From Dugong dugon (Eukaryota; Chordata; Mammalia; Sirenia; Dugongidae), in the NCBI GenBank assembly GCA_030035585.1, contig CM057461.1, positions 171,999,624 to 172,063,623 of the forward strand: 64,000 nucleotides of DNA, given 5' to 3'. Under the pieces are notes generated by a model. It worked only from the letters and a program-made list of their open reading frames with translations. It did not search any database and was not told the DNA's origin. A program made the position numbers and the translations under genes. Position 1 is the stretch's first letter; every line of letters starts with the position of its first letter. Of this stretch, positions 34,836 through 46,559 are shown piece by piece.

Positions 34836-36275
34836 AGTGCCTGTTGAAGACCTTGTGAATTTATTACTCTGCTTCATTTTGAGTTTAGGGTGACATCAGG
34901 AAAACCAGGCAGCTGAAAATGTTGATCTTCTGGGCAAATTCAGAGTTTGATATGCAGTTTTAGAACCAGTCATGAACACAACTACATTGAAAATCAAATT
35001 ATGACCTTGTAAACATAAAAAACAAAAACTTAAAATACAGTTGATTTAAATTAATATAAGGAAGGTACTATACCTGTTAGTCAACACTAGCTCTATAAAT
35101 TATTTCACTACATCTGTAAATTATCCCCTACAGAACTATTATTTAGAATGGATTCAGACCTTCAAGAATAGACAGCATATAATCAAAATCTTTGGCTAAG
35201 CCGTAGTGTGGCTTTGGGTTTGAGTGCGTTTGGATTCACAGTAGTAACTCTGGGAATTACTTAATGCTTTCCATGCCTTTAAATTTGTTGACCTCTTCTT
35301 TAATGGCTTTGGAATCTTATTGAGGAACATGAGGTAATCATAAAACAGTGAATATTATTAAAATGTTAACTAAAAAATATTGTATTCCAATATCTCATAC
35401 ATATTTTTATAAATAAAGTATTTAACTATTACAGTATGAAACTGTTCCATAGTATCACTCTGTGGCATAAATGTAGTTCCTCATTAATCTAAAGAAATTT
35501 TAAAATACTATAGTAATTGTTTTTTTGTATAAACCCAGGAAAAGTCTAAGCAGTAACTGGGCAAAAAAAAAACTCATGTATTTTTGTATGGAAGTTTTCA
35601 TGTTCGCCCTGTGTTTCAGTTTTTACTCTATTGAGTTGCACTGAACATATGCTTGCATTGAATGTATTCATTAATTGTGTGGAGAAATGAATACTCTGAG
35701 GCCAGTGGCAACAATGGGGCATGTTTTGTTGGATTTTCTTTTTCTACATGATCCAACAGACATTGAACCACGAGTATATAGTGAATACAGTAGACTGATG
35801 ATATCAAGAGCAAATATATTTTGAAAATCCTTTCTGTATTCCTAAAGTATGTTAGATATTTCTCCTTGTTTAGATCTATCACTTGACAACTCTAGGCATC
35901 AGTTTTATCAGTGGCATGAACATGAAGATATTTTCCACTTACATTTTTCGAGAATTAAAAAGCCTTAGTTTATGTTGAAATCTTTCCCTTACGAAGTGCC
36001 AGGTTTTATTAGATATTTTAATAAAGAAAATACCCAAGTGTATTATAGAAATGCTAAAACTTAGCTTATTTACTTTCCTTATAATTTCCATTAACTTTTC
36101 CTCAAGCCAGTAATCATGGAAGGTAGTCACTACGTATTTCCAATGTCCTTTGACTTCACTGTAGGTGGCAAATTGTGTGATGAATCCATTATTTCACATT
36201 AGTATGACTTTTGTGTAGTTTGGGCAAGTAAACAAATGTGTCTTACATGAGTTTGTCAGTATCAAATTCTCATTA
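34836..36275. other. Unique AT-rich DNA, no gene seen
   Basis: No recognised repeat or gene. Minus-strand frames at 35628-35882 and 35939-36130 have no motif. Confidence 0.45.
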
Positions 36276-36277
36276 TT

Positions 36278-37285
36278 TATAGACAACCTACATAAAGGAA
36301 GGGAATATTTGGGACCCATATACCTGATAAGGGTTTAATATCCAGAGTATATAAAGAACTACAACTCAGCAACAAAGAGACAACCAACCCAGTCAAAAAG
36401 GACTTAAGACATTTCACCAAAGAAGATATAAAAATGGCCATATGCACATGAGAAGATGCTCGGCATCATTAGTCGTTGTTAGGTGCCATGGAGTGGAGTC
36501 CAACTCATAGCAACCCTATCGTCATTAGGGAAATGCAAATTAAATTTACAATAAAATACCATTTCACCCCGACAGGATGGTTATTATCAGAAAAATGGTA
36601 GACAAGTATTGGCAAGGATGTGGACAATTGGAACCCTCATCCATTGCTGGTGGGATTATAAAATGCTGCAGCTGCTCTGGAAAACCTTTTGGTGGGTCCT
36701 CAAAAAGTTAAACATACAGTTACCCTATGATCCATCAATCCCACTCTTGTGTATATACCCAAAAGACATGAAGGCAGGGACTCAAACAGACTCTTGTACA
36801 CCAAGTTTCTTTGCAGCATTATTCACAATAGTCAAAAGGTAGAAACAACCCAAGTTGCTATCCATCAACAGAAGACTGGATAGGCAAAATGTGGTATATT
36901 GAGACAATGGAATATTATTCAGCCATAAAGAAAAATGAAGTTCTGATAAATGGTCCGACATGGGTGAACCTTGAAAACGTTATACTGAGTGAAATGTCAG
37001 ACACAAAATACCAAATATTGTATGATCATAATTACATGAAATATCTAGAATAGCCAAATGCTTAGAGACCAAAGTTTATTAGTGTTTACCAGAGTAGAGT
37101 GGGAGGGGAAGAAGGGGAATTATTGCCTAAGGGATACTGAGTTTCTCTTAAGGGTGATGGAAAAATTTGGAAATGGATAGAGGGGATGGTTGCACAACAT
37201 GGTAAACGTGATTAATGTCACTAAATTGTACATGTAAAAATGGTTGAAATGGCAAATATTTTACCACAATAAAATTAAAACATTG
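36278..37285 (+). mobile_element. Old L1 3' end (L1M-like)
   Basis: About 1 kb of ORF2 C-terminus and 3' UTR from an older L1. The open piece at 36609-36842 contains LPYDPSIPLLCIYPKDM, typical of the end of ORF2, and the text then runs like GNGILFSHKEK. It ends with a ttaccacaataaaattaaaa polyadenylation region. It is interrupted by a 46-base RTE tail at 36475-36520. Confidence 0.85.
36475..36520 (-). mobile_element. Very short RTE 3' tail inside an old L1
   Basis: Begins gttgttaggtgcc and includes gtccaactcatagcaaccc, the last bases of RTE in reverse. The L1 text continues on both sides (catcattag before, attagggaaatgc after). Confidence 0.75.
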
Positions 37286-37289
37286 CACT

Positions 37290-37650
37290 TTTCTTCATAA
37301 AACACATAGAAAAGCAGATTGTTAATTTTTTTAAATTGTAACATTTACTATTAAATATAAAAATAATTAGATTACAACATCCATTCGAATGATATTCATA
37401 AAAAGTAATTTCATAACAAGTCAGCAAGCAGGAAAGAATAACAAAACCTGAGAAAAAGACCCATGTAGGCTTTAGTCCTAAAATTAAATCTAATTTTTTT
37501 TAGGAAAAAGAGTCCTTGAGAAACAATGAGATCACAAAATTGCCCCTATATTTAATACTCAAAAGAGCATTTCCACATAAAAGCCAAATTTGACTTTGTT
37601 TTTCTACATCTTAGATACTCAAGACAGAGAATATTCTTTTTTTTTTCCCT
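37290..37650. other. Unique AT-rich DNA, no gene seen
   Basis: Nothing recognised between the two old L1 ends. Confidence 0.35.
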
Positions 37651-37655
37651 GCAGA

Positions 37656-38028
37656 AAATTCTGATTCATGCTATAACATGGATGAACCTTACAAACATTA
37701 TGCTGAGTGAAGTAAGTCAGACACAGAAAGACAAATATTATATGATTCCACTTATATGAAATATCAAGAATAAGCAAATGTGTAGAGACCAAAGTTTATT
37801 AGTGATTACAGTGGGGAGGAATGGAATAAGAAGGAGGGAGAAAGGAGGACTCAATGCTTGGGGTAGGTACATTGAGCTTCTGTTAAGAGTGATGGTATCA
37901 TTTGAGAGTGGATGTGGATGATGATTGAAAGACACGATGAACATAATGTCACTGAACTGTACATTTGAAGATTGTTAAATGTCAAATACTTTGTTAAATT
38001 TATTTACCACAATAAAAAAATGAAGAAA
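37656..38028 (+). mobile_element. Old L1 3' end, second fragment
   Basis: Matches the last ~370 bases of the fragment at 36278-37285: acatggatgaaccttacaaa, then gagaccaaagtttattagtg, then accacaataaaa. The two copies are in the same orientation and related but clearly diverged. Confidence 0.82.
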
Positions 38029-38039
38029 ATACTAGCTAT

Positions 38040-38820
38040 TAAATGACTAGTCCAGCTGTTTTGATTCATGTCATAAATTAGGTCAAATGAGTGGCCCAAT
38101 TTTGAAGGAGCTGAGATGAATACTGAACTAATTATAATCAGCAATTCATTACATGCACATTGCATTCATATCTATTACAGAAACTCTTCTAGGCTATGAC
38201 TTGATAAGTTATTTATTGTGGTCTTTATACTTGGCACCCTAAGAACGGAAATAATCTGTATGTTTTAAGGTAGCCCAAAGTAGTTTCCAAAATGATAATG
38301 ATCCTGGACAATCCTAAATTCATCAAGTTAAAGGAAGACAAGATTTAACTAAAAATGTAAGTATTTAGTACAGAATATCAAAAATTACCAAAATGGTGTT
38401 GGTTTCTGCCTTAGAAACTAAGCTCACCCAGAAAATACATATGTCCTTATAATATTTTGTTGAAATTAAAAGTTAATTAAGATAGTAACCAGTATCTGAT
38501 TCTCAAAGAAGGAAACCAGAGATTATTCATCCATAACTTACTTAATAAAAACAATTATGTTTTTTGTTAGCTACTCTAACATGTATTTATTTAACAGTTA
38601 GTTTTCTTCCTTTCCATTGAGCAAATATTAGGATAAGCAACAAGAGATTTGATTAAATCAGAATGCTCAAAGAAACATTGTTCTTTCAGCTTCTGAATTT
38701 CACACTGTTTTTATATTAGCTTCAAAATCAGAGAAACATAGTAGGGATAATTTTAAATCAAAGTGCACCAGGCATTTACGTTCATTTTTTCCAGTGTATA
38801 CCACGTTTCTCCAAAACCTA
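38040..38820. other. Unique AT-rich DNA, no gene seen
   Basis: No recognised repeat or gene. Confidence 0.4.
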
Positions 38821-38827
38821 ATTTAGT

Positions 38828-38950
38828 ACAGTGGTTAAGAGCTCAGCTGCTAACCAAAATGTCTGCAGTTCGAATACACCAGCTGCTCCTTGGAAACCCT
38901 GTGGGGCAGTTCTACTCTGTCCTATAGGGTCGCTATGAGTCGGAATGGAC
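38828..38950 (+). mobile_element. AfroSINE, short form, both ends clipped
   Basis: Begins in the head at acagtggttaagagc and stops after gtcggaatgga, so the tail end is missing. What remains is close to the consensus. Confidence 0.88.
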
Positions 38951-39475
38951 AGTTTATACCCAAAGTCAATGCAGAGAAAAAGGCAGCTTTTTTACTCTGA
39001 CCCGCTGATTCATCTGTTTCTTGGATTGAATTGTGTTTTATTTCACCTTGCTAGGAAAAAGCAGCAGGCAGTAAGCACACTTCTTTATCAATGTTATTTT
39101 CCTGAAAAAGATTTGAAGATTTTGCTGGCATGTGAGTCAGTGATACAAAATAGCAAAAATTACAAAGTCATGGTAGGAAATTCACTAACAACTCTTTCAG
39201 CCTTAACATCCATCACCTCCAAGGTCATGAATACAAAATAACAACCTACTTCCCTCTCTCCTCTAAGCATTGTTTTCAACTCGCCATTCATTTTTATCAG
39301 GTATTAACATATATTGTAAATTGTATTAGCAACTTATAAAGTATCTAACAGATAATATCCACATTAAAAAAAAAAAACCCTAAAGTCCCCTCAACAAAAA
39401 TTGGCCGACAGGTTTGTGTGTGAGATAAAGCCAGAGATGAGCTGTGTTCATGATCAAAATGTTCTGTAGTCATTC
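38951..39475. other. Unique DNA, no gene seen
   Basis: The 98-residue frame at 38945-39241 begins in the SINE tail and has no recognisable domain. An A-run lies at about 39365-39377. Confidence 0.4.
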
Positions 39476-39479
39476 TGAA

Positions 39480-39640
39480 GTGAGGTGGGCTGTGGAATCT
39501 GCCTGACTGTGACCTTGGGTAAGTTACTTAACCTTGGTAAACCAGATACTATTATCTCCCTGAAGATTAGAGATAAAGTCATCTGTAGGATGTTTGTAAA
39601 GATGCCAAACATCAAATATTGTGGATGTTATTATCATTTC
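39480..39640 (+). repeat. MIR SINE
   Basis: Includes gaccttgggtaagttactta followed by a diverged core and 3' region. Confidence 0.6.
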
Positions 39641-39879
39641 AGTGCTTATTGATACCTCTGTAATCAGCAGAAGGGAAAGAAAATTAAGTTCATATTGGTC
39701 AGTAATACTGCTCTTTGCTAAAATGCACAGAAGCTGGAGTCTGATGCAGGTGAAGGCAATAAGTAATAAGATTATCAGGAAGGGAATCTGAATCTTGATT
39801 GTGAATTCAGTCTGTTGGAATCATGCCACCATTATTTCAGACCTTAAAAAATGATTTGGTTTAATTACATCCCAGTCAA

Positions 39880-40020
39880 CGAATACTAATGGAATGACTG
39901 CTAGTCTGTCAATATGTGCTAAGTAATGATGAGGCTGTAGTGCAGGCATATGAGACAAGGACACAGTCATTGCCCTTTAAGCCCTTGAAACACAGGGAAG
40001 CAAAACTAACATATACAGAA
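39880..40020. repeat. Probable L2 fragment
   Basis: A run like tcaacgaatactaatgg, then gtgctaagtaatgatgagg, then gccctttaagcccttgaa, which follows the L2 3' pattern loosely. Confidence 0.4.
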
Positions 40021-40029
40021 ATAGTAAGC

Positions 40030-40535
40030 AGTGTACACATACACCTGTAGTTAATTTCTAAAGTGCATTATACCAAAAGTCATACAATTTCTCTGTTATG
40101 AAGTTTATATAAGCATTTGGGGTTCATTTAATCATTTTATCTAAATATAGTCTCAGTACAGAAACAATCAGAATTTTTTTTTCTTAATTACGTTTCTAGT
40201 TGCCTTGTTAATTTGTGCATGAGTCTTCCCAGGTATAAATTAATTAAAATTATATTGACTAATTTATTGTGTTGTTTTCTTCTGTGAGTCTTATTTAGTT
40301 AAACATGAATTTCTATTCAGCTTTATAGTTTGGCATAGAGAATGTGAGTTTACCTTGGGGGGAAAAACAAACAAAACTAAAGCTCTACCTGATCTTCATT
40401 TTAATTTCAAATTTATTAGGGAACTTTTGAATAAAGGTTTATGATAATTTGAGAAATTTAATTAGGGTAGTTGGTACATTAAGTAGAAGTATGTGCTTTG
40501 CAAAAATTATAAAGTCTTAATTATTTGTCAAAACT
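40030..40535. other. Unique AT-rich DNA, no gene seen
   Basis: No recognised repeat or gene. Confidence 0.4.
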
Positions 40536-40539
40536 ACTA

Positions 40540-40765
40540 TTTATTGAATGAAATCCCTGGGTGAGGTACTCTGCTTCTTTTACATACATACTCTCATTTA
40601 TTCTTTTCAACAGTTCTACAACATAGATATTATAGTTTCCCTGTGAGGTATTTGAGGGGCCCCAGAGATTAAAAAACTTGCCCACGATCATATAGTTTAT
40701 GTCACAAAGCCAGGATTCCAATTCAAGTTTTTGTGTTCCACAGAACACACTGAGCCCTTTCTTGA
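40540..40765 (-). repeat. MIR SINE
   Basis: Reverse MIR with ctctcatttattcttttcaa, then tagtttccctgtgaggtatt, then acttgcccacgatcatatag and a 5' part. The small minus-strand frame at 40521-40748 is a by-product. Confidence 0.6.
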
Positions 40766-40769
40766 ATCA

Positions 40770-41235
40770 AAGTTACCTTAAACTAACATGCTGATTACAA
40801 TTTACATTTGGAAAACATTTGAAGTTATTTTGCATCTGTTTCTGTATTTTAGGATTATTTCAGATTTATTTAGATTCCACACATGTATTTTAAAAATATT
40901 AACGGTGGTTTGTTTGGAATGATATAGTTTTCTTTTAATACATCTTTCTTTAGAAAACAGGGCACTGAAATCTTGGCTTTAGAACTGCACTAAAATGTGA
41001 GATCACGTTTTGTTTTGTAATTGTTTAAAAAATAATAATTGTTTTGTAAATATCTGAGGCCTCCCTCTCTAAGAACTTCCATTGTTTTGCATTGTTTTTT
41101 CATCTTTTTTCTCAATATCAAGACCATCTTGAAAAAGACTAGAATAACAAAATGGCAGGCGGGAAGGAGCAGTAACCATCTTCCACATTGACTCTGGAGG
41201 GAAAGATTATCTTGGGATGATTTTATTTATTTGAG
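40770..41235. other. Unique AT-rich DNA, no gene seen
   Basis: No recognised repeat or gene. Confidence 0.4.
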
Positions 41236-41240
41236 CCTAA

Positions 41241-41308
41241 GGAGCCCTGACTGTAGGGTCGCAGAGTTGGAATCTATTTGACGGCAGTGGGTTTGGTTTT
41301 GGTTTTAT
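41241..41308 (+). mobile_element. AfroSINE with a large internal deletion
   Basis: The head aggagccctg is joined directly to the tail ctgtagggtcgcagagttgg, leaving about 68 bases. It is followed at once by a complete SINE in the same orientation. Confidence 0.75.
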
Positions 41309-41310
41309 TA

Positions 41311-41520
41311 AGGAGCCCTTGTGGTGCAGTGGTTAAGAAGTCGGCTGCTAACCAGAAGGTCAGTGGTTTGAACCCACCAGCAGCTCCAAGGCAGAAAGAT
41401 GTGGCAGTCAGCTTCCTTAAAGATTACATCCTTGAAAATCCTATGGGGCAATTAATTCTACTCTGCCCTGTAGAGTCGCTATGAGTTGGAATTGACTGGA
41501 TAGCAACGAGTTTTTTTTAA
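41311..41520 (+). mobile_element. AfroSINE, long form
   Basis: Long copy with the internal block (gcagaaagatgtggcagtc) and a Pol III-type head and box. The frame at 41278-41484 is SINE sequence. Confidence 0.88.
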
Positions 41521-41624
41521 GGGCTTTTAAAATAATTAAGTTGTTATTTTATGTATGATTTTTTTGGATCTGCTTCCTTCTTCCATCTTCTGTTGATGCC
41601 CTGTGTCACTGCTTAGGCCAGCCA

Positions 41625-41760
41625 GGGTGATGTAATCTTGAGCAAGTCATTTCACATTTGAAGCCATAGTTCCTATTTTGTAAAATGAGGATACCTCATC
41701 ATAAGGTTGTTTTTAGAAATAAATTAATAGTTCATGTAAAGTGCTACCACTCACTAGACA
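41625..41760 (+). repeat. MIR SINE fragment
   Basis: MIR core and 3' end: aatcttgagcaagtcatttc, then tttgtaaaatgaggatacct, then catgtaaagtgcta. Confidence 0.55.
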
Positions 41761-41773
41761 CTAATATATACTG

Positions 41774-42308
41774 TTGTTGTTGTTAGGTGCTGTTGAGTCG
41801 CTTCTGACCTACAGCCATCCTGTGTACAACAGAGTGAAACACTGCCCAGTCCTGCACCATCTTCACAATGGTTGCTTTGAGCCCATTGTTGCAGTCACTG
41901 TGTAAGTCCATCTCATAGAGGGTCTTCCTCTTTTTCACTGGCCGTCCTTCTCCAGGGACTGATCCCTCCTGTTAACATGTCCAAAATACGTGAGACAAAG
42001 TCTTGCCATCCTCGCTTTTAAGGAGCACTCTGGCTATACTTCTTCCAAGACAGATTTGTTCTGTCTTCAGTCAGTCTATGGTATATTCAATATTCTTCGC
42101 CAACAGCCTAATTCAAAGACATCAATTCTTTTTCAGGCTTCCTTATTCGTTGTCTAGCTTTTGCATGCATATGAAACGATTGAAAATACCATGGCTTGGG
42201 TCAGGCATAAAATAGTCCTCAAAGTGACATCTTTGCTTTAAAGAGGTCTTTTGCAGCAGATATGCCCAAAGCAATATGTCATTTAATTTCTTGACTGCTG
42301 CTTCCGTA
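41774..42308 (-). mobile_element. RTE LINE 3' end, 5'-truncated
   Basis: About 535 bases of RTE in reverse, from the (GTT)n tail to the ctgcttccgt position of the reverse transcriptase C-terminal region. A short deletion relative to other copies lies near 41941. Minus-strand frames in it are remnants of the RTE protein. Confidence 0.88.
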
Positions 42309-42309
42309 T

Positions 42310-43440
42310 TAGAAACCACTGAATTACTGGGCAAAGGAAAGGATAAAAACCACAATCAAGGACCGCTCAATTTTAGATTCCATATCCATTTCTTAAAAAT
42401 ACGTGAAATCAATAATGTGGTTTAATTCTACATTCAGTCAGTATGGTAAACCATCAATATTTTTATGGAGGTTGGAACAGATATTATTGTGTAAAAGCAA
42501 TAATAGAAAACACTTGATTGTTCAGGGCTTGAAAAGCCAGTGTGTAGCTCCTACGGGCCTTTGTCAAGCTCATGTATTTTACTTCTGGCCATTTCACTGC
42601 TAATTACACCACCTATCAGAACATAAGCAGTAGGAAGAGAAGCTGAGAAAATGGAATCCAACCTAATTTGCCAAGTTTTAAAGAAAAAACTGCTGTAAGT
42701 TATGAGGGGATTTTAGCTATTGGATAATGGTGAGAGTTTTTATTTGCGGGGGGGGGGAGGATGGAATTTGACAATAATCAGATTATTTTACACATTTAAA
42801 TTAGACTCTTTACACTCTACCTATTGTTGAAGGTCATTGTGAGTTTCCTGCAGTGGTGCTGAACATTAATTTACACTTTACCATCTGTCTGTGTCTTCAG
42901 ATTTTAATAGATTTTCCCCTGTAGTATCCTCTTGTAGATGGAACCCACCTTTGGAAAGTCATCTACTTTTGTAAAGCTATCTAACCTGCACTATTGGGTC
43001 TCTCAATCAGAGATTTAGTCCTAGTGAAATTTGACAGGTAGGTTATTATTGTTTTTTTAATGCAGCTTTTTTTTTTTTCCATAGTGTAGAGCTTTAAATA
43101 AATATTAATCAGTTGACCTGGTGACAATATTGTGGAAACAACACAGCTGACAGTATTGTAACATTAGTCACATGGCTAAGTATCCTATTAACCTGGGAGT
43201 TTGTTTTTCATATAAATTAATTATGATTTTCCCTCTACAGGAGTAAAAGATGATAAAAAATCAAATTAAAACATTAGTCATTGCTTGTTTTTAGCCTACA
43301 AATTGCTGCATTTGTATTTTGTTTTTGTCACAGTTTAAACTCCTAATTTGAAAACACAAGAATTTAGGTGAAGTTCAGAAACTACATAGTTTCTGTAACA
43401 TCAAAACTACATAGTTATGTTTTATAAATTGTGGATTGAA
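42310..43440. other. Unique DNA with a G run
   Basis: Unrecognised sequence; a run of ten G lies at 42748-42757. No gene seen. Confidence 0.4.
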
Positions 43441-43443
43441 TAT

Positions 43444-43679
43444 GAGGAAGTGAATTATTGTTGCTGTTTGCTGTCGTCAAGTTGATTCAAACTCATGGCA
43501 ATCCCAGGTGTTACAGAGTAGAACTGCTCCATAGGGTTTTCTTGACTATAATCTTATTAGAAGCAGATCACCAGGACTTTTGTCCCAAAGTACCACTGGA
43601 TGAATTATGACTGTCAACCTTTTAGGTTAGCAGTCGAGCGCAAGCTGTTAGTGCCACCTAGGAACTTGAGAAAGTGAAT
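43444..43679 (-). mobile_element. AfroSINE, long form
   Basis: Minus-strand long copy at 43456-43667, including a 12-base target-site duplication: gaggaagtgaat at 43444-43455 and gagaaagtgaat at 43668-43679. Confidence 0.88.
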
Positions 43680-43775
43680 GGTACTGAATTAAATCCACGT
43701 ATAACACCAGGTGATATTTTAAAAACTTAAGAAATGCAACTTTTTGTAATTTATAGTCATGTTTATTTCACATCT

Positions 43776-43985
43776 GTATAGATATTTGTATGTATTCATA
43801 TATGTGTGTATGTATACATATATGTGCATACACACATGTGTGTATATATATAATATATGCATATATATATATATACAATATTTACATATACATATACAAT
43901 GTATATATATACGTACACATATGTATACATACATATTCAATGACACAGTTAAATATATATGTATGTATGCATGTATCTTTATATG
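43776..43985. repeat. AT/GT-rich simple-repeat tract
   Basis: About 200 bases of degenerate alternating TA, TG and CA dinucleotides. The Tyr/Ile-rich frames on both strands (43719-44043) are translations of this tract. Confidence 0.88.
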
Positions 43986-44067
43986 TGCTGATGTATTTGT
44001 TTGTATCTTTAATGCTACATCTGAAAATCAAATGATTATGTAGTTATATATTATGTTTGTCATAGAG

Positions 44068-44285
44068 AAAAAAGCTTGGACTATGGAGTGAGATAAGCTG
44101 AATTTGAATCTTGGGTCTGCCCTTTACTGGTTTTATGATTTTTTAATTTCTTTGAGCCCCAGTTGCCTCATCTACAAATTAATGTATATCAGAAAAGATA
44201 CCTGTGAAAAGTAAATGAGATAATATGAAATGTGTTAGACACAGAGCCTAGGACTTATAAGGTCCTCAAAGTTAGTTGACCTTCC
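44068..44285 (+). repeat. MIR SINE
   Basis: Near full MIR: gcttggactatggagtgaga, then cttgggtctgccctttactg, then ccccagttgcctcatctac, then aaatgagataatatg and agacacagagcctagg. Confidence 0.68.
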
Positions 44286-44344
44286 CTTAGTGGTGAAGAA
44301 ATATGTTTGAGGGCCAAAAGGCCATACTTTGTTAAAAATGAGAT

Positions 44345-44535
44345 ATATTGAAGGCTCTGGAGTCCTACCATCTGAGTTAAAATTACTGCTCTAACGCATA
44401 TTCACTGTGTGACTTTGAACATCATTACTTAACCTCTCTGTGCCTCAGTTCCCTCTGTCAAATGGGGATTAAATGACAAATTCATGTAAAACACTTAGCA
44501 CAAAGAAGCTATAATAAGAGTTAGTTGTTGCTGTA
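44345..44535 (+). repeat. MIR SINE
   Basis: Near full MIR: aaggctctggagtcctacc, then cactgtgtgactttgaac, then ctctctgtgcctcagttccc, then cttagcacaaagaag. It lies just 60 bases after another MIR in the same orientation. Confidence 0.7.
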
Positions 44536-44615
44536 ATTTCCGTTATTATTTTTTAATGTGGTGTCATACTGCATAAGAACAAACTATGCTTTAAGGCTAG
44601 ATATCCCCCTCCCCC

Positions 44616-45242
44616 TTTTTTTAAATTGTAGTTTAGGTGAAGCTTTACAGAGCAAATTAGTTACTTATTAAACAATTAATGCATACGGTGTTTTGTAACA
44701 TTGGTTGCCAACCCCTTGACGTGTCAACATTCTCCTCTTCTCGACCTTGAGTTGCCCCTTTTCATTCGTCCAGCTTTCCTGTCCCTTCCTGCCTTCTCGT
44801 CCTTGCCCCTGGGCTGGTGTGCCCATTTAGTGTCCTATACATGGTTGAGTTACATGTATTATTGTTTGTTTTATGGGCCTGTCTAATCTTTGTCTGAAGG
44901 GCGAACCTCAGGAGTGACTTCAGTACTGAGTTAAAAGAGTGTCCAGAGGCCATACTCTTGGGATTTCTTCAGTCTCTGTCAGACCAGTAAGTCTGGTCTT
45001 TCTGGGAGTTAAAATTTTGTTCTATGTTTTTATCCAGCTCTTTCCGGGACCTCCTATTGTGATCCCTGTCAGAGCACTCAGTGGTGGTAGCCGGGCAGCA
45101 TCTAGCTGTGCTAGACTCAGTCTAGTGGAGCCTGTGATAGTTGTGGTCCATTAGTCCTTTGGACTAATCTTTCCCTTGTGTCTTTGGTTTTCTTCATTCT
45201 CCATTGCTCTAGATGGGGTGGGAACAGTGGAGTATCTTAGAT
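44616..45242 (-). mobile_element. L1 3' end, 5'-truncated, subfamily B
   Basis: About 630 bases of L1 3' UTR in reverse, starting at a T run. It is similar in detail to 57754-58596 (cagagcaaatagttactt-like start, then ggttgccaacccc). It differs from the 3' UTRs at 26825 and 60891, so at least two L1 3' UTR types are present. No clear target-site duplication. Confidence 0.8.
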
Positions 45243-45244
45243 GT

Positions 45245-45820
45245 AGAATTCTTTCACTTTTTTGGTACTATAATACAGTCTTTTTACCAAAAAGGATATT
45301 GTGCAGTAGTCTTTAAGTGAAAGAAAGGAAATAAATAAGAACACAAGCCTTCTCCTTTTCCTATTTTTTTACACAAACAGCAAAGCTTTATATAGAGCTT
45401 TTCTCAGTAAAGCACCAGAAATAAACTGAATGTTGTTCATTAGCTGGACACAAAGTCTTCTGATTGCTTCAGTTCATCTAGTTGTGTAAATTATTCATCG
45501 TTCCACACTAAATTAGACTTCAGGATCCAAGCATCAGTAGGAAAATATTTCTTGACTAGCTTAACAAAATATACATTAATATAATTTAAATATTCTAAGG
45601 CAATCCTAGAAGGGAACAAATCACTCAGCTTTGGTAGGGAAAACGGGGAGTTCCATGAACCTCTTATTTTTATCTATGTGCAACTAACTTGTGCTCAGAG
45701 GGACAGTTGAAATGACAGCCTGCCTAGAAAGGCTTTGTATTTGTTTATTCATCCTTTTCTGCTACTCATCCAGCCTTCTATGCCTTTTCATTATTTTTTT
45801 CTTTGCTAAATAAATAACAG
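45245..45820. other. Unique AT-rich DNA, no gene seen
   Basis: No recognised repeat or gene. Confidence 0.4.
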
Positions 45821-45831
45821 AGCTCTAGCTC

Positions 45832-45885
45832 ACGGGGTTGCTATGAGTCGAAATTGACTTGAAGGCCCCTAAAAGCAATAACAAC
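45832..45885 (+). mobile_element. Very short RTE 3' tail
   Basis: The last ~50 bases of RTE: ggggttgctatgagtcgaaa, then ggcccctaaaagcaataaca. The cccctaa end with an AAC-type tail points to RTE and not to the SINE. Confidence 0.75.
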
Positions 45886-46104
45886 ATACTCTTAGCTGGA
45901 TTGGCATATAACTTATGAATAATTTTGTTAAATATGGAGAGTGAAGCTCTTTTCAGATGTCATCAGAATGACAAGTATTCTATATCAGAAATGTATCCAT
46001 CAGAAACATGATCAGTTGTTCAGTGACACTATTAGCGACATAGTGTTCTTTCATCTTTTTACATCTTTCCACATTTTAGAGGCTTGACTTTTTTTTTTTT
46101 TTCC

Positions 46105-46520
46105 CAGTCACGCTCATTACCTCCTGGTCACAAGATGGCTGCTGCACATGCAGCCATTATGTCCATCTTCCAGGCAAGAATGATAAAGAATGGTAAAAGA
46201 CTTTCTCCTCCTGAGGATTTGTGTTTTGATTTGGAAAGGGACCATCTCTGCAGGAGATTTTTCTTTTATGTCCCAATAACCAGATCGGATCATTTCCCCA
46301 TTCCCAAATCAATCACTGGACAAGGAAAATGGCTGCTGACTAGACAATGGAAAGTGTCTGCCATACCTGTCTTTGACCAAAAAGAAAACCATGATCTGTT
46401 CACCAGAAAAGACTTGTATCAGGTCTTACAGTTAGCTGTCCTGGTTCTGGTGGCTTCCACCCTACCAAGCTGTATCCCTCCACCGATCAATCAGGTGTTC
46501 ATTGAAATCTTCTCTAGAAC
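46105..46520. repeat. Ancient interspersed repeat, family uncertain
   Basis: Carries cacgctcattacctcctgg, then cacaagatggctgctgcac, then aatcaatcactggacaagg, motifs of a mammal-wide old repeat. It resembles 18130-18410. The 158-residue open frame at 46084-46560 lies within it and shows no domain; it is most likely chance openness. Confidence 0.55.
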
Positions 46521-46559
46521 TGTGCTAGTATTCTTGAAAGTCAATCTTGATTACCTATG

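Noticed and set aside
36465-36530. tcattag on both sides of the 46-base RTE tail as a target-site duplication
   Set aside because: The L1 consensus in this region already has cattagtcattag, so the repeat is expected without any insertion.
43719-44043. Tyr/Ile-rich frames on both strands
   Set aside because: Translations of the TA/TG/CA simple-repeat tract.
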